Part shown: positions 14,899 to 26,200 of the stretch, piece by piece | Numbering within the stretch: the stretch's first letter is position 1 | How the letters are laid out: each line of letters opens with the position of its first letter | DNA from: Dyadobacter bucti | Lineage (GTDB): Bacteria > Bacteroidota > Bacteroidia > Cytophagales > Spirosomataceae | DNA: 64,000 nucleotides | Reading direction: 5' to 3' | NCBI RefSeq assembly: GCF_005869225.1 | Contig: NZ_SWFP01000001.1 | Span: forward strand, 434,001 to 498,000 | The notes under the pieces: generated by a model | Databases searched by the model: none | Told to the model about the DNA's origin: nothing | What the model saw: only the letters and a program-made list of their open reading frames with translations | Program-made: the position numbers and the translations under genes

Positions 14899-17277
14899 CT
14901 ATTCTGAACGCAATGAATCAGCTGGATTGGCAAGCGCAGCTTTGAGGCCCTGAAAACTGATGGTAATCAGCGCCATAACAAGGCTGGCAGCACCGCCCGC
15001 GGCAAACATCCACCAGCTGATCTCGATCCGATAGGCGAAATTATGTAACCATTGATCCATGCAATAATACGCCACCGGTATTGCGATAAGGACGGAAATC
15101 AATACAAGAATCAGAAAATCCCGGGAAAGCAGGGAAAAAATATTGGCGACGCTGGCACCCATGATTTTTCTGATACTGATCTCTTTTGAACGGGTCTGAC
15201 CGATGAACGTAACCAGTCCGAACAAACCCAGGCATGCCAGAGAAATCGCCATGGCAGTAAATATCTGCACCATATAGGAAATCCGGGTTTGAGACTTGAA
15301 TGCTTTTTCAAAATCATCATCCAGAAACGTGTATTGAAAAGGTGATTCCGCATCATACGCATGATAAATTCGTTCCAGGATCGCGATCTTTTTGCCGATA
15401 TCGTCCTTTGGTAGAAAACGTACCTGAATGTTCGAGAACCCGTTTGCCGGCAATGTCGTTTTTTTGATCAGTAACAACATGGGTTGAATTTCATATTGCG
15501 GTGTGCTCAGATTAAAGTTTTTTACCACGCCGGCTACCTTTCCCAACTGGCTGCCATCTTCTTGCAATAAGGTTTGCCCCACTGCATTGACATGGGTATA
15601 ACCCAGCTTCCATACGGCCGTTTCATTGAGTACCAAATAAGACCCGCCGGCATTTGTTTCCTGATTTTTATCAGGCGCCGTACGCCAGGTAAGCCCCAGG
15701 TTCGCGGCGAAATCAGAATCCACCTCTAGTCTTGCAATGTCGAGTACCTTGTCCGACAATCCTGTTTTATACTTGTTCATTCCATAACTTCTGAAAAACG
15801 CAGTATTCGACATACTGACTTTATCGATGCCCGTTTTACTGATCACTTCCTTTTTAAAACTTTCGCTCTTATTCGAAATCGCATTGCTCAGCCGGATATT
15901 CACCAGCTGATCTTTATTGTAACCCAGATCTTTGTCTTTCATAAACTCTATCTGCCGCTGAACGACAAGGCTGCACAAAATAAGCGTTGCGGATACGCTG
16001 AACTGGAAAACCATCATAGCCCGACGTGCTTTCGCACCCTGGTTCCGGCCGGTATAATCACCTTTTAAAACGCTCACGGGTGCAAAACGGGAAAGGATAA
16101 GAGCCGGATAAATGCCCGCCAATATGGTACTGGCCACAAACAGAGCCACCAAAACTGTAATAAAAAGTTTGCTGGTCAAGAAAGAAAAATCTATGGTCAG
16201 GCCGAAAAGGTTATTGAAAGGGTCCCTGAAAAGCAGGACCAGCCCGATGCTCAAAACAAAGGCGATAAAAGTAACAAGTGCAGACTCGGTAAAGAACTGC
16301 GACACCAGGGTGAACCTGCCGGCACCGATGGATTTCCTCACCCCTACTTCTTTGGCTCGCAAGGTAGAACGTGCCGTAGCCAGATTGATATAATTAAACA
16401 AGGCCAGCGCCAGGATCAGTACTGCAATTCCCGACAAAATATACAAGACCCTGGGACCCGTTTTTTCATTGAATGTATAGTTGCTGCCCAGTCGCAAAGC
16501 ATGCAAAGCTTCCAGTTCGTAGCTGTCTTTTTCATTGTAATTAAAGGTCGCAATAAGCTTGTTGGCCGTCGCGATATTCCTGATGATCCTGGGATGCGCA
16601 TCCTTCCGTTCGATCAGCAAAAAGGTTTCGAAATTGGGCAGTTTTTCAAAACCGAATGGATTGATTTTGGAAAAAGTATCATTGGAAGAAACAAAATCGA
16701 AGGTAATCGTGGAATTGGTCGGGGCGTTTTTAGCTACGCCGGTTATTTCAAAAAGATGCTCTCCGTTGTAGCTGATCCTTTTCCCGACGGGATTTTCATT
16801 CCCGAAATATTTGTCTGCCATACGTTCTGAAATAACGACGGTAAATGGCTTTTCAAGAACATTCCTGGCATTCCCATATTTTAAAGGAAAAGAAAAAACA
16901 AAGAAAAGGGATTGGTCCGCAAAGATGAATCCCGTTTCTTCGTTGAGCTGGGCAGGGTTTTCCGGATTTTTGATATTGGTCGACCAATCCCTGTAAATAC
17001 GGGTATAGCCTTTGATTTCCGGATTCTCGCGGGCCAATTGCGGAGCCAGCGCCGAAGAAGCCAATGTATAGGAAAAACCTTTCTCATTCCGACTCAGTAC
17101 CCGGTAAATATTCTCTCCGTTCTGATGAAACTTGTCATAGCTCCATTCATGGATGACAAACTGGACAATAATTATGGAAACCGCAATCCCGACCCCCAGG
17201 CCTGTGATACTGATTAGTGAGAACAACCGCTCTTTCCATAAATTCCGGAGCGCGATATTGAGATGGTTTTTAATCAT
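14899..17277 (-). CDS. FtsX/MacB-type ABC transporter permease
   Basis: The 792-residue protein has the duplicated architecture common in Cytophagales: an N-terminal membrane helix (LFSLISITGLGVGIAVSIIIV) and MacB-type periplasmic domain, a first FtsX block of three helices (residues about 275-400, including LRAKEVGVRKSIGAGRFTLV), then a second helix, periplasmic domain and FtsX block near the C-terminus (SKEISIRKIMGASVANIFSLL). The paired ...RK.[ILM]GA motifs contact the ATPase in this family. No ATP-binding subunit is encoded next to it, so the partner must lie elsewhere. Such permeases export peptides, lipoproteins or antimicrobials, and the substrate here is unknown. Confidence 0.92.
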   Translation of the reverse strand: MIKNHLNIALRNLWKERLFSLISITGLGVGIAVSIIIVQFVIHEWSYDKFHQNGENIYRVLSRNEKGFSYTLASSALAPQLARENPEIKGYTRIYRDWSTNIKNPENPAQLNEETGFIFADQSLFFVFSFPLKYGNARNVLEKPFTVVISERMADKYFGNENPVGKRISYNGEHLFEITGVAKNAPTNSTITFDFVSSNDTFSKINPFGFEKLPNFETFLLIERKDAHPRIIRNIATANKLIATFNYNEKDSYELEALHALRLGSNYTFNEKTGPRVLYILSGIAVLILALALFNYINLATARSTLRAKEVGVRKSIGAGRFTLVSQFFTESALVTFIAFVLSIGLVLLFRDPFNNLFGLTIDFSFLTSKLFITVLVALFVASTILAGIYPALILSRFAPVSVLKGDYTGRNQGAKARRAMMVFQFSVSATLILCSLVVQRQIEFMKDKDLGYNKDQLVNIRLSNAISNKSESFKKEVISKTGIDKVSMSNTAFFRSYGMNKYKTGLSDKVLDIARLEVDSDFAANLGLTWRTAPDKNQETNAGGSYLVLNETAVWKLGYTHVNAVGQTLLQEDGSQLGKVAGVVKNFNLSTPQYEIQPMLLLIKKTTLPANGFSNIQVRFLPKDDIGKKIAILERIYHAYDAESPFQYTFLDDDFEKAFKSQTRISYMVQIFTAMAISLACLGLFGLVTFIGQTRSKEISIRKIMGASVANIFSLLSRDFLILVLISVLIAIPVAYYCMDQWLHNFAYRIEISWWMFAAGGAASLVMALITISFQGLKAALANPADSLRSE

Positions 17278-17347
17278 AAACAGAGGAGGTTACAATTTTT
17301 ATCAATATAAAAAATGTAACCTCCCGGTCTACTTATGTAACCTGATT

Positions 17348-18262
17348 TTATTTGGGGTCAATCGAACGGTATGCTTTCAGTGCGGCCAGTTCGCCCTCTA
17401 CACCTGCTTTTTTGATCCTGTGCTCCATGCCTATAAAACCCGTATAGCCTTTATCGGACACGTGCTGCAAGACATTCACAAAATTGATTTCCCCCGTGGT
17501 CGGCTCCATCCTGCCGGGTGTGTCGCCGATCTGGAGGTAGGCTATCTCGTCCCAGGCATAGTCAAGGGTTGGAAGGATATTTCCTTCTTCAATCTGGACG
17601 TGGTAAAAGTCAAAAAGTATTTTTACGCTCGGACTGCCCACAGCTTTGGCCAGGGCGTAAGCCTGGGGTATTTCGTGCAGGAACATGCCGGGATGGTCAA
17701 TTTTGTGGTTCATAGTTTCCATTACCATAATCATCCCGTGGGGTTCGTAGATATCAGCGATCCTTTTCAGCAGCTCCACCGCATTCACCATCTGAAAATC
17801 TTTCGGCAGCTTCGGGTCTTCCAGGCCCAGCACATTGTGGATGAATTTGGTATTCATTCTTTTGGCGATTTCCACTGACGCCTTCACTTCGCTCAATACC
17901 TTTTCGCGTAAATCCTTATCAAGTCCCGCGAACGTTACATCCTTAAACGTCATCGTGCCCACAAACTGCCCGAACTCCATACCCAGCTGCTGGACTGTTT
18001 TGCTGATCTTTTCCTGTTCTTCCACAGACCTGCTTTTCAGGCCGGTACTTTCCCAGGCCCGGAAACCCTGGTCGTATCCCCATTTGATCTGATCAACCGG
18101 ATCCTTTCCGCCTGCATCGGCGAAAATGTTGAACTCCGGAGAAAACTTCATTTTAAAAGGTTTTTCGCCTTTTAGAGTGTCGGCGGCGGCAGTTTTTACA
18201 CAACCGGATACCATTGCGGCGCCGGCCAACAGGCTGTTTTTTAAAAATATATCCCTTTTCAT
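17348..18262 (-). CDS. TIM-barrel sugar isomerase, hydroxypyruvate-isomerase-like, exported
   Basis: From ATG 18262 (MKRDIFLKN) the product has 304 residues. The N-terminal segment LLAGAAMVSGC looks like a lipoprotein or twin-arginine-free signal with Cys21. The rest is an AP-endonuclease-2-type TIM barrel of the xylose-isomerase-like family. Metal-site glutamates are visible in MVMETMNHKIDH and IGMEHRIKK, with FDFYHVQ and QIGDTPGRMEP typical of hydroxypyruvate isomerase (Hyi). Hyi interconverts hydroxypyruvate and tartronate semialdehyde; other members isomerise or epimerise ketoses. It is the last gene of a sigma/FecR/SusCD locus, behind the large cytochrome c protein. The export signal is odd for Hyi, so a role on an extracellular sugar is possible. 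Confidence 0.8.
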   Translation of the reverse strand: MKRDIFLKNSLLAGAAMVSGCVKTAAADTLKGEKPFKMKFSPEFNIFADAGGKDPVDQIKWGYDQGFRAWESTGLKSRSVEEQEKISKTVQQLGMEFGQFVGTMTFKDVTFAGLDKDLREKVLSEVKASVEIAKRMNTKFIHNVLGLEDPKLPKDFQMVNAVELLKRIADIYEPHGMIMVMETMNHKIDHPGMFLHEIPQAYALAKAVGSPSVKILFDFYHVQIEEGNILPTLDYAWDEIAYLQIGDTPGRMEPTTGEINFVNVLQHVSDKGYTGFIGMEHRIKKAGVEGELAALKAYRSIDPK

Positions 18263-18307
18263 GTAATTAAATTTTGGTAAATGCGGCATGCGGACAATAA
18301 CCGTGCA

Positions 18308-21300
18308 CTAGCGTAAAAAAGCTTTGTCTTTATCAGGATCCTGGTCCTGCCCGATCAGAAATGCCATCAGATCAGCCATTTCCTGTTCTGACAGCAGTTT
18401 GTCAAGTCCCTGGGGCATCATCGAAACATCCATCACTTTCATACTGGTAACGTCTTTCCGGGAAATGCGGACCGTAGTTTGCGGCCCGGTTTTCAGCGTA
18501 ATCCCTTCCGGCGACTGCTCCTCGATCACGCCCGTGTATTCATTGGCTTTTGTTTTGATCTGGTAAGTTTCAAATTCCCGTACAAAGCTGGCGTTTGGAT
18601 AAATGATGGCTTCCAGCAAGTCGTGGGCCGACCGGTCCTTCTGGATCGACGTCAGGTCCGGCCCCAGTTTCCCGCCTTCCGCACCTACTGTGTGACAGCC
18701 AAAACATATCGCTTTGCTAAAAAACAGTTGCCGGCCGTTTTCAAGATTTCCTTTGCTGATCTGGCTTTCCAGGGATTGCAGGTATTTGAGCCTGTCGGCT
18801 TGTACAAGGTTAAGCTTTGCGAGCAATTTGTCCACTTCCGGTTTCACCTCTTCGGGATATTTCTCAAAAATGGATTTGAGGCTGGCCTCAGTAAAACTGT
18901 CGAGTGTAGACGTTTTCATGAGCGTACCGGCCAATGCATGGCCTATTTTCGCAGAATGTTCGCCACCAAATACCGAAACCAGACGCGGAAGAATGAAAGC
19001 ATCTGCCTGCGGCAGGTACGCACTGGCGAGTTTGTAAAGCTGGCCTTCGGAAGGTTTTGCCTGTGAAAGCACAGTAGCAGCCTGAAGACGCAGCGGCGCT
19101 TCATTTTTGACATTCAACTGACCATACAAGTATTCAAAATCCTTGTCCGCCAGCTTGGGCTCTGTTTCCAGCAGGATCGAAATGGCCTCCATGCGTAAAC
19201 CGGCAGGATTTTTGACGTCGGCGGTAACTTTTCCGAGCGTTTGCCCCAGCGATTTGATCCCCGCCAGACGAACAAATTCCAATGCGCTTGTTTTTACAGG
19301 CGGATTTCCCGCTGCCAGCAGTATTTCATTCACCCGGTCCGTCCAGACCTGCGGTACTGTTTTCAGCTGGCTTCCTTTCATCACATTGAGCAAAAACAAT
19401 TGCTGGTCCTTCGTGGCAGTCTTGATCTGATCTGCCACAAATTGCTGGATCGACGGGTCGGCGCGAAATGAGATCAGTATGTCGCGGAAAGATTCTTTTT
19501 CACTTTCCGTCAATGCTCCTTTTTTGAACCTTGCAGCCAGAAATGTCCTGATATCCCCCGACCATTCAGGATGGTGGGACGTAACCCAGAGCGCAGTCCG
19601 CTGCAAATCAGTATTTTTATTGGAAAGAAAACCTATCACCTGCCCCGAACGCAACGGTTTACCTTTCATCTGGTCCAAAGCGATCAGCGCAGCCTCCTGT
19701 ACTTTGGGTGACGTATGCGCCAGCGCTTTTACAACCAGTTCCGGCCGGTTCAACGAAATCAGCGAGTAAATGACCGAATGCCGGATAAAAGGATCAGAAG
19801 TAGTCGCGGTGGCTGCGATCAGCCCGGGAATTGCCTGTGCATCACCAATCTGGCCCAATGCGGTAGCCGCCTGCCGACGTACAGCGGGTTCATTTTTTTC
19901 GACCAGCGCCATCAGTTTGGGTAACGATTTAAGATCTTTTGCAAGACCAACGGAACGCGCTGCTGCAACTCTTACCTGCAAATCCGGGTCGTCCAAGCCC
20001 ATACGGACACCTTCCCTGGCGCTTCCGGTTCCGATGCGGTACAACATAAAAACGGCCTTGGTCCTTACATCAGCTGATGTCGATTTTTGTAAAAGACTGA
20101 TCAGCGGGGCCACCGCTTCGTCACCTTTATCGACAATATAATTGGTGGCACGTCCTGCAACATAGGGCCGGGCGTCTGTGAGATAACCGGTCACTTCTGC
20201 CGCAGAAAGCGATGCCCAGGCAATCTTATTTCCGTAGGGGTCCTCCGTTTTTTTCAAACCCTTTTTCCTGATCCTGTAAATGGCCCCTTTCATTTCGGGC
20301 TTGGAAACCTGCGAAAGCGGGCAGCCTTTGATAAACCAGCCACCGGTCTCTACTACCAGCAGGCTGCCGTCTGCGTCTTCCAGCACGTCGGTCGGGTGGT
20401 AATCTTCTTTGTCTGTCCACATAAAAACCTCGTCTTCCGTGCGGAATGAAGCTCCTTCGCGGAAAAGCTTATGCCTGAGGATCCGGTGCGTATTAAACTG
20501 CGCACTGAAAAGATTACCCCTGAAATCCTCACCGAAAACAGCACTTTTATATCGTCCGATCCCCGAGGGAGCAACTCTCGAATACTTCGAAACCACCGGC
20601 ATCAGTTCGCCGGTACGCACCAGGCTGTCACGGTCAATGTTTTTATTGGGTTTGGGATACACCCCTCCCTCCGTCCAGTACACCAATGCATCCCGCTGGC
20701 CGGCTTTGGGATCAGTGAAATAGGTTTCGGTACCAATCGGTTCGGAAGCTTCTGTAAATGTCAGTTCCACCGGGTTGTTCATACCGCCTGCCGATACCCA
20801 TTCCAGTTGCGAACCATCCGGGCGCACCCGCCAGATCCGGGATGTTTCGCCTTTGAGCCGCACGCCTTCTTTGGTCGTTACATCAAATCCATTGATAGCA
20901 CTTGTCAGGTAAAGCCAGCCGTCTGGCGCTATAAACGGGCCGATGAGACTGTTGGCATTGACATTCAGTGCCCAGCCGGAAAGGACCACTTCCCTTTTAT
21001 CGCTGACTCCATCACCGTTTGTGTCTGTAAGTTTGATCAAATCCGGGGCTGACGATATGTAAAGGCTTCCTTTGTAAAAATAACCTCCCTGCGGAAACCC
21101 AACTTTATCGGCGAAAATCGTGCTTTTGTCATACACGCCGTCACCGTTATTGTCTTCCAGCAGGTTAACCCTGAACTTCGGATCGGTCAGTGCGTCTTTT
21201 GTTTTGTCATACACATTACCGGTCGACTCGAAAAGGAACAACCGGCCGGTATCGTCCACATATCCGAACATCGGATATGCCACCAGACTGGAATCGGCGA

Positions 21301-21415
21301 CGACCTCCACAGTATAGCCTTCGGGCACATGAATATCGCTCGCCAGGTCACGGACCTTTCTGACAGACGATGCGCAAAACGTGGCAATGACCACGAAAAT
21401 CAGCATGTATTTCAT
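18308..21415 (-). CDS. HEAT-repeat, c-type-cytochrome, sorbosone-dehydrogenase-like protein (PVC-type heme-binding)
   Basis: The 1,035-residue protein has a short signal segment, then a beta-propeller of the glucose/sorbosone dehydrogenase type (about residues 25-400; DNNGDGVYDKSTIFADKV and DTNGDGVSDKREV are Ca-binding-like DxNxDG loops). HEAT-like helical repeats follow (about 430-850, with VRVAAARSVGLAK and VRRQAATALGQIGD). Near the C-terminus is a cytochrome c domain with the heme motif CFGCH at about 903-907 and a distal Met in MPQGLDKLLSEQEM. This order matches the 'membrane-bound dehydrogenase / PVC-type heme-binding' family, thought to oxidise sugars and pass electrons to the chain. 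It directly follows SusD (40 bp) in the same operon. The substrate is unknown. Confidence 0.88.
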   Translation of the reverse strand: MKYMLIFVVIATFCASSVRKVRDLASDIHVPEGYTVEVVADSSLVAYPMFGYVDDTGRLFLFESTGNVYDKTKDALTDPKFRVNLLEDNNGDGVYDKSTIFADKVGFPQGGYFYKGSLYISSAPDLIKLTDTNGDGVSDKREVVLSGWALNVNANSLIGPFIAPDGWLYLTSAINGFDVTTKEGVRLKGETSRIWRVRPDGSQLEWVSAGGMNNPVELTFTEASEPIGTETYFTDPKAGQRDALVYWTEGGVYPKPNKNIDRDSLVRTGELMPVVSKYSRVAPSGIGRYKSAVFGEDFRGNLFSAQFNTHRILRHKLFREGASFRTEDEVFMWTDKEDYHPTDVLEDADGSLLVVETGGWFIKGCPLSQVSKPEMKGAIYRIRKKGLKKTEDPYGNKIAWASLSAAEVTGYLTDARPYVAGRATNYIVDKGDEAVAPLISLLQKSTSADVRTKAVFMLYRIGTGSAREGVRMGLDDPDLQVRVAAARSVGLAKDLKSLPKLMALVEKNEPAVRRQAATALGQIGDAQAIPGLIAATATTSDPFIRHSVIYSLISLNRPELVVKALAHTSPKVQEAALIALDQMKGKPLRSGQVIGFLSNKNTDLQRTALWVTSHHPEWSGDIRTFLAARFKKGALTESEKESFRDILISFRADPSIQQFVADQIKTATKDQQLFLLNVMKGSQLKTVPQVWTDRVNEILLAAGNPPVKTSALEFVRLAGIKSLGQTLGKVTADVKNPAGLRMEAISILLETEPKLADKDFEYLYGQLNVKNEAPLRLQAATVLSQAKPSEGQLYKLASAYLPQADAFILPRLVSVFGGEHSAKIGHALAGTLMKTSTLDSFTEASLKSIFEKYPEEVKPEVDKLLAKLNLVQADRLKYLQSLESQISKGNLENGRQLFFSKAICFGCHTVGAEGGKLGPDLTSIQKDRSAHDLLEAIIYPNASFVREFETYQIKTKANEYTGVIEEQSPEGITLKTGPQTTVRISRKDVTSMKVMDVSMMPQGLDKLLSEQEMADLMAFLIGQDQDPDKDKAFLR

Positions 21416-21455
21416 TTTTTAAATCGATTTAAATGTAGCTTTTACTGATACCAGT

Positions 21456-23246
21456 TCAATAACCCGGGTTTTGTACCAATAAATTATTCTTATTGATCTC
21501 CGTCCGCATGATCGGGAAAAAGTAAGCCTTATCCAGCCAGGCACTTTTCTGTACTACAATAGGCTTGATTGTTGGTATCGTCGCGGTCGTTTTATCGGGA
21601 TTCAGCTTATACACAATGTTTACGCCTGTAAATCCTGTGTAGGCCTGGGCGGCGATCATCCACCTTCTCACATCATAAAACCGATGGTCTTCGATAGCCA
21701 GTTCAATGCGTCTTTCATTCCGGTAACGCGTCCGCAATGCAGCGCCGGTTTCCGTTATATCGGGCATACCGGCCCTTTTCCGGATCATATTGATGTATTT
21801 TTTCGCTTCAACATCCTGTCCGAGTTCGATGCACGCTTCCGCATAATTCAGTAAGACCTCGCCGAACCGGATATACCGCAAAGGCACAGACTGGCCGGAA
21901 TATTGCCCGTCAATTGCGGGATCGATGAGTTTTCTGAGATAATAACCGGTATATCCTGCATTGAAATTCTCGATCGGGCTGTTCCGGGTATCTAGGCCAG
22001 GGACTATTACCATTTCGTTTTTTGCGGCATCCCATTTTTCCCAGGATCCGGTTTGAATAACGCCCACTGGTTCAAGCGCCTGCACATCCGGTGGTCTTGC
22101 TTTCCATTTTGCGCCGTCATACAATATGTCGGCATAAAAACGCGGGTCGCGGTCTTTGTAAGGCTGGGCCGCGTGGGCCGGATTTGTCCAGCTGAACCGG
22201 GTTCCGTCGGCCATTTCAAAATCATCCACAAGTTGTCCCGAAGGCGTATCTTCCCCGTATAAATGGTAGCCGTTCGGGCCGGCCACTTGTGCAAGGTTGT
22301 TCTGCCTGGTTTCCGGCCGGAAAAACCGCACAAAAATATCTTCCTGCGTCTGTTTTACGATAAACATATCGATCAGGTTCTGTACAGCCTCTTCTTTGGA
22401 AGCGGGTTCCGGCTTATAAAGGCTGTATGCACCCAGATCAATTGCAGCCTTCGCGGCGTCTTTGGCGGCCTGCCATCGCGCGGTACGGTCGCCGTCGGTA
22501 TATCCCAGAAGTTCAGGATTTGAAAAGGCCGGGGCCACAGGTTTGTTGTGCAGATCGCTGGCCGCATAAAGCAGTACCCGCGATTTCAGGGCCAGTGCGG
22601 CACCCTTCGTTACACGGCCCAGATTGTCGCCTGTTTGTGCAACCGGCAGCAGCGCAGCGGCCTTGTCCAGATCTTCCGAAATGAATTTAATACAATCCGC
22701 ATAGGTATCTCTTTTAACCTGAAAAGCATCGTTGAGACCGAAGATTCCGGTCACGATCGGTACCCCGCCGTACAGGCTCACCAGCTGCTGATAAAAGTAC
22801 GCCCGCAGAAAATACACCTCGCCGGTCATGCGGTCTTTGAGTGCTTTATCTCCCGAAAAAGTGGCATCCAATTGCTGCTGAGCCTCTTTTTCAAGAAACA
22901 GATTACAATATCTCACACTTTTATAGAGCTTTGTCCACTCCTCATGATTCCAGGAAGCGAGATCATCGGCTGTCAGAAGACTATTGTTAAATTCAAAAAA
23001 GCTGTACCACTGGTCATGCATTTCGTCCACAAACTGGCCTTTCAGCACACCGTCGCCGCCGTTGAAAGAATTGTCGACGCTCAGATAAATGCTATTGATA
23101 AAAGCTTCGATCAGCGCCGGGTCATTCCAGGTATCTATCTCGGTAAATTCACTCAGTGGTTTTGTTTCCAGCAGATCTTCCTGGCAGGATGCCATCAGAA
23201 AAACAAGAAGCAACAGGATCTTGGGAAAATTTATTAGTTTTCTCAT
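21456..23246 (-). CDS. SusD/RagB-family nutrient-binding outer-membrane lipoprotein
   Basis: The 596-residue protein has a lipoprotein signal with lipobox LMASC (Cys about 21) followed by QEDLLE. It has the SusD fold: TPR-like helices such as AKDAAKAAIDLGAYSLY and the C-terminal family signature with YRNERRIELAIEDHRFYDVRRWM. It caps the adjacent SusC barrel and binds the substrate glycan at the cell surface. Its ATG is 4 bp downstream of the SusC stop, so the two are co-translated. ERRIELA...FYDVRRW is strongly conserved. The glycan is not predictable from sequence. Confidence 0.93.
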   Translation of the reverse strand: MRKLINFPKILLLLVFLMASCQEDLLETKPLSEFTEIDTWNDPALIEAFINSIYLSVDNSFNGGDGVLKGQFVDEMHDQWYSFFEFNNSLLTADDLASWNHEEWTKLYKSVRYCNLFLEKEAQQQLDATFSGDKALKDRMTGEVYFLRAYFYQQLVSLYGGVPIVTGIFGLNDAFQVKRDTYADCIKFISEDLDKAAALLPVAQTGDNLGRVTKGAALALKSRVLLYAASDLHNKPVAPAFSNPELLGYTDGDRTARWQAAKDAAKAAIDLGAYSLYKPEPASKEEAVQNLIDMFIVKQTQEDIFVRFFRPETRQNNLAQVAGPNGYHLYGEDTPSGQLVDDFEMADGTRFSWTNPAHAAQPYKDRDPRFYADILYDGAKWKARPPDVQALEPVGVIQTGSWEKWDAAKNEMVIVPGLDTRNSPIENFNAGYTGYYLRKLIDPAIDGQYSGQSVPLRYIRFGEVLLNYAEACIELGQDVEAKKYINMIRKRAGMPDITETGAALRTRYRNERRIELAIEDHRFYDVRRWMIAAQAYTGFTGVNIVYKLNPDKTTATIPTIKPIVVQKSAWLDKAYFFPIMRTEINKNNLLVQNPGY

Positions 23247-23250
23247 CTTG

Positions 23251-26200
23251 CTAAAAGTTAATGTCCACGCCCAGGTTGAATAATTTGTTGGTAGGATAAG
23301 AGAAACCGATGGTTTCAGGATCGAAACTTTTCAGTTTGTCGATCGTCAGCAGGTTTACGCCGCTCGCATATATTCTCAGCCCTGACAGTCCCAGTTTTTT
23401 GGTCACCTGGGTAGGTACATTGTAACCGACCATGAGGTTTTTCAGCCTGATATAGTCATTGTTACGGACCCAGTAGGTATTGTTGATGGACGCCCAATAT
23501 TCTTCCGTTGTACTCCATGTCCTCGGTTTGGTAGCGTCGGGATTATCATCTGTCCACCGTCCGTCGGCGTCTTCTGCAAGAAAATTCCCGAAATTTCCAG
23601 AGTTGGTGAAGTAAGTCCTTACCGCACCGGCAGCGCCCTGAAACAGGATATCAGCATAAAAAGCCTTATATCTGAGGTTAATGCTCACACCGCCCGTAAA
23701 AGTCGGCAGGTCTGTTTTATCGTTCCTGACCTGGTCCTGGCCGTCGATCTGGCCGTCGCGGTTCACGTCTTCAAAAATGATATCGCCTGGTCTGGCATTC
23801 GCCCAGTGCGGGTAATTATCCACCGCAGCCTGGTCACGGAATATGCCTATGGCCTGGTAATAAAGGGCCGAGTTCATCGGATGCCCGGTAGACTGCTGGT
23901 ATTCAGGCAGGCCGGGCGTTTCATCCCAGAAATGGATCTTGTTTTTCTGGTGTCCGCCGTTTACGGAAACCCCGTATTCAAAATCGCCGATTTTCCGGTT
24001 ATAGCCCACTTCAAATTCAAAACCCTGGTTGATCACCTCGCCGATGTTTTCGCGGGGAAGTGTCAGCCCCGTAGTGGTAGGCACGGAGGCGTTGCGGAAC
24101 CACAGAATGTTATTGCGGAAATTGTAAAAATAATCCGCCGAGAAATGCAGCGCGCCGGAGAACATCTCCCCTTCCAACCCTATGTTCGACTGGTTGGCAA
24201 CTTCCCAGGTAACGTTGGGATTAGCAATCCGGAGTTCGGGCAGCGTTTTCTTTTCGACGTCTCCGTTGAAAACATAGTTGGTGGAAAATCCGTAGCTGGA
24301 AAGGTACTGGTAAGGCGTGATCCGGTCATTTCCCAATTTACCCCACGAACCTCTTACTTTTAAGTAATTGACAAACAACCCTTTGTCTTTCCAGAAATTT
24401 TCCTCGCTGACCTGCCACCCCAGCGAAACGCCCGGAAAAAAACCGAAGCGTTTGGCTTCCGGGAAAATATAGGAGCCGTCGTATCTGAACACAAATTCAG
24501 CAAGGTATTTTCCCTGATAATTATAGTTAAGCCGCCCGAAATAGTTCTTTCTGGCACTTTCAGAGGCGGAACCGTTATTATTTTTTTCAAGATCGCCACC
24601 CGCATAAAGCTGGTCGACAGAAGCTGTAATGAAGTATCTTCTGAACGCGGAAAAGCCTGCTGTATCGCCAACCATACGCTCCACCCCGACCAGCACATTG
24701 ATATTATGTTTGTTGCCGATATGCCTTTCATAATTGAGCAATGCATTCAATGTCGAGCGATTGGTATTCATGGTATTCTGCGTAAGCCTCGGCTCCGAAA
24801 ATCCGCGTTGCCCGCGCACCAGCACCGGCTGGTTATCAGCATCCAGGCTCTGTCCGTCCCAGGTATAGAGGTACCACGGCCGCTGCCAGATCTTTCCGTT
24901 GATAAATGTTTTGTCAAAAGAAATATTGGTGGTCAGTGAGAGGCCCTTTACCCAGGGATTGGTAATGCTCAGTTTCACATTACTCTGCATGATGTACGAT
25001 TTGGTGCGGTTGTAGCCCGTCTGGTCGGTAACAAGCACCACGGGGTTTTCGCCCCGCTCGATATCAGGACCGGCAAGCCCGTTCGGCCAGTAGGCGATCA
25101 TGGTCGGCTTGCTCTTGAAAAGTGTATTGAAGATCGTATTCACAGACGCGCTCGGATAATTCCTGTTTTCCTGCCGCCCCGCCAGGTCTACGCCCAAATT
25201 GACGTAGTTCGAAAGCTTGCCATCGAGATTGATCCTGAAATCGGCCTGGGAATAATTGGTCGCCGAATTTTTATAGATCGCGTCCTGGTATTTGGCTCCG
25301 GCGGAAACAAAATATTTGATATTCTCGGAACCGCCCCGCACCGAAACATTGGTGACACGCTGCTGGGAATAGGGTTTGAAAACACTTTTGAACCAGTCGG
25401 TATTGGGGTACCTGAGCGGGTCGGAACCGTCCCGGAATTTTTCCAGCTCGGCATCCGTGTACACCGGCTGACGGTCGCGGTACTCGCTGATCTCGTTCAG
25501 CATTTGTCCGTACGTAGCAGCATCAGCATTTTTTGGTATAATGGTCGGTTTGCTCCACGCCTGGTTAAAAGTCACGTTGATCCTCGGCTTGCCGTCAACA
25601 CCTCTTTTCGTGGTGATCAGGATTACCCCGTTGGCAGCCTGCGCACCATAAATGGCAGCCGAAGCATCTTTTAAAATGGTGAGGCTTTCGATATCAGACG
25701 GGTTCAGCCCTTCCATGGTCCGGTTGGCTATCCCGTCGATCACAATGAGCGGAGAGTTGTTACCCAGCGTATTGGAACCCCTGATCCGCAGTGTAGTAGC
25801 ATCATTTCCAGGCTCTCCCGAACGTGTTACGGCTACGAGGCCGGGCAAACGTCCTGCCAGGGAATTGGTGATATTGACCGAAGGTGCGGCCTGAAGTGTG
25901 CGGCCGTCGACCGTAGCGATTGAACCGGTTATGGTGGCTTTTTTCTGCGTGCCATACCCAACCACGATCACTTCTTCCAGTGACTTGGTATCGGCCTTCA
26001 GAGTGATGTTGACCACGCCCCGGCTACCCAATAAAATCTCCTGGCTCTGATAGCCTACAAAGCTGAATATCAAAACACTGGATTCGTCGGGAACGGTGAT
26101 CTGGAACATACCCTGCGTATTGGTGGTCGTGCCCTGGGTGGTGCCTTTGAGTACCACGCTCACTCCGGGCAGCGGCTCCCCGTTCTCGTCTGTGACCTGC

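Noticed and set aside
18479..19066. Plus-strand frame opposite the cytochrome c/HEAT gene
   Set aside because: It lies inside a well-supported minus-strand gene and encodes no recognisable protein.
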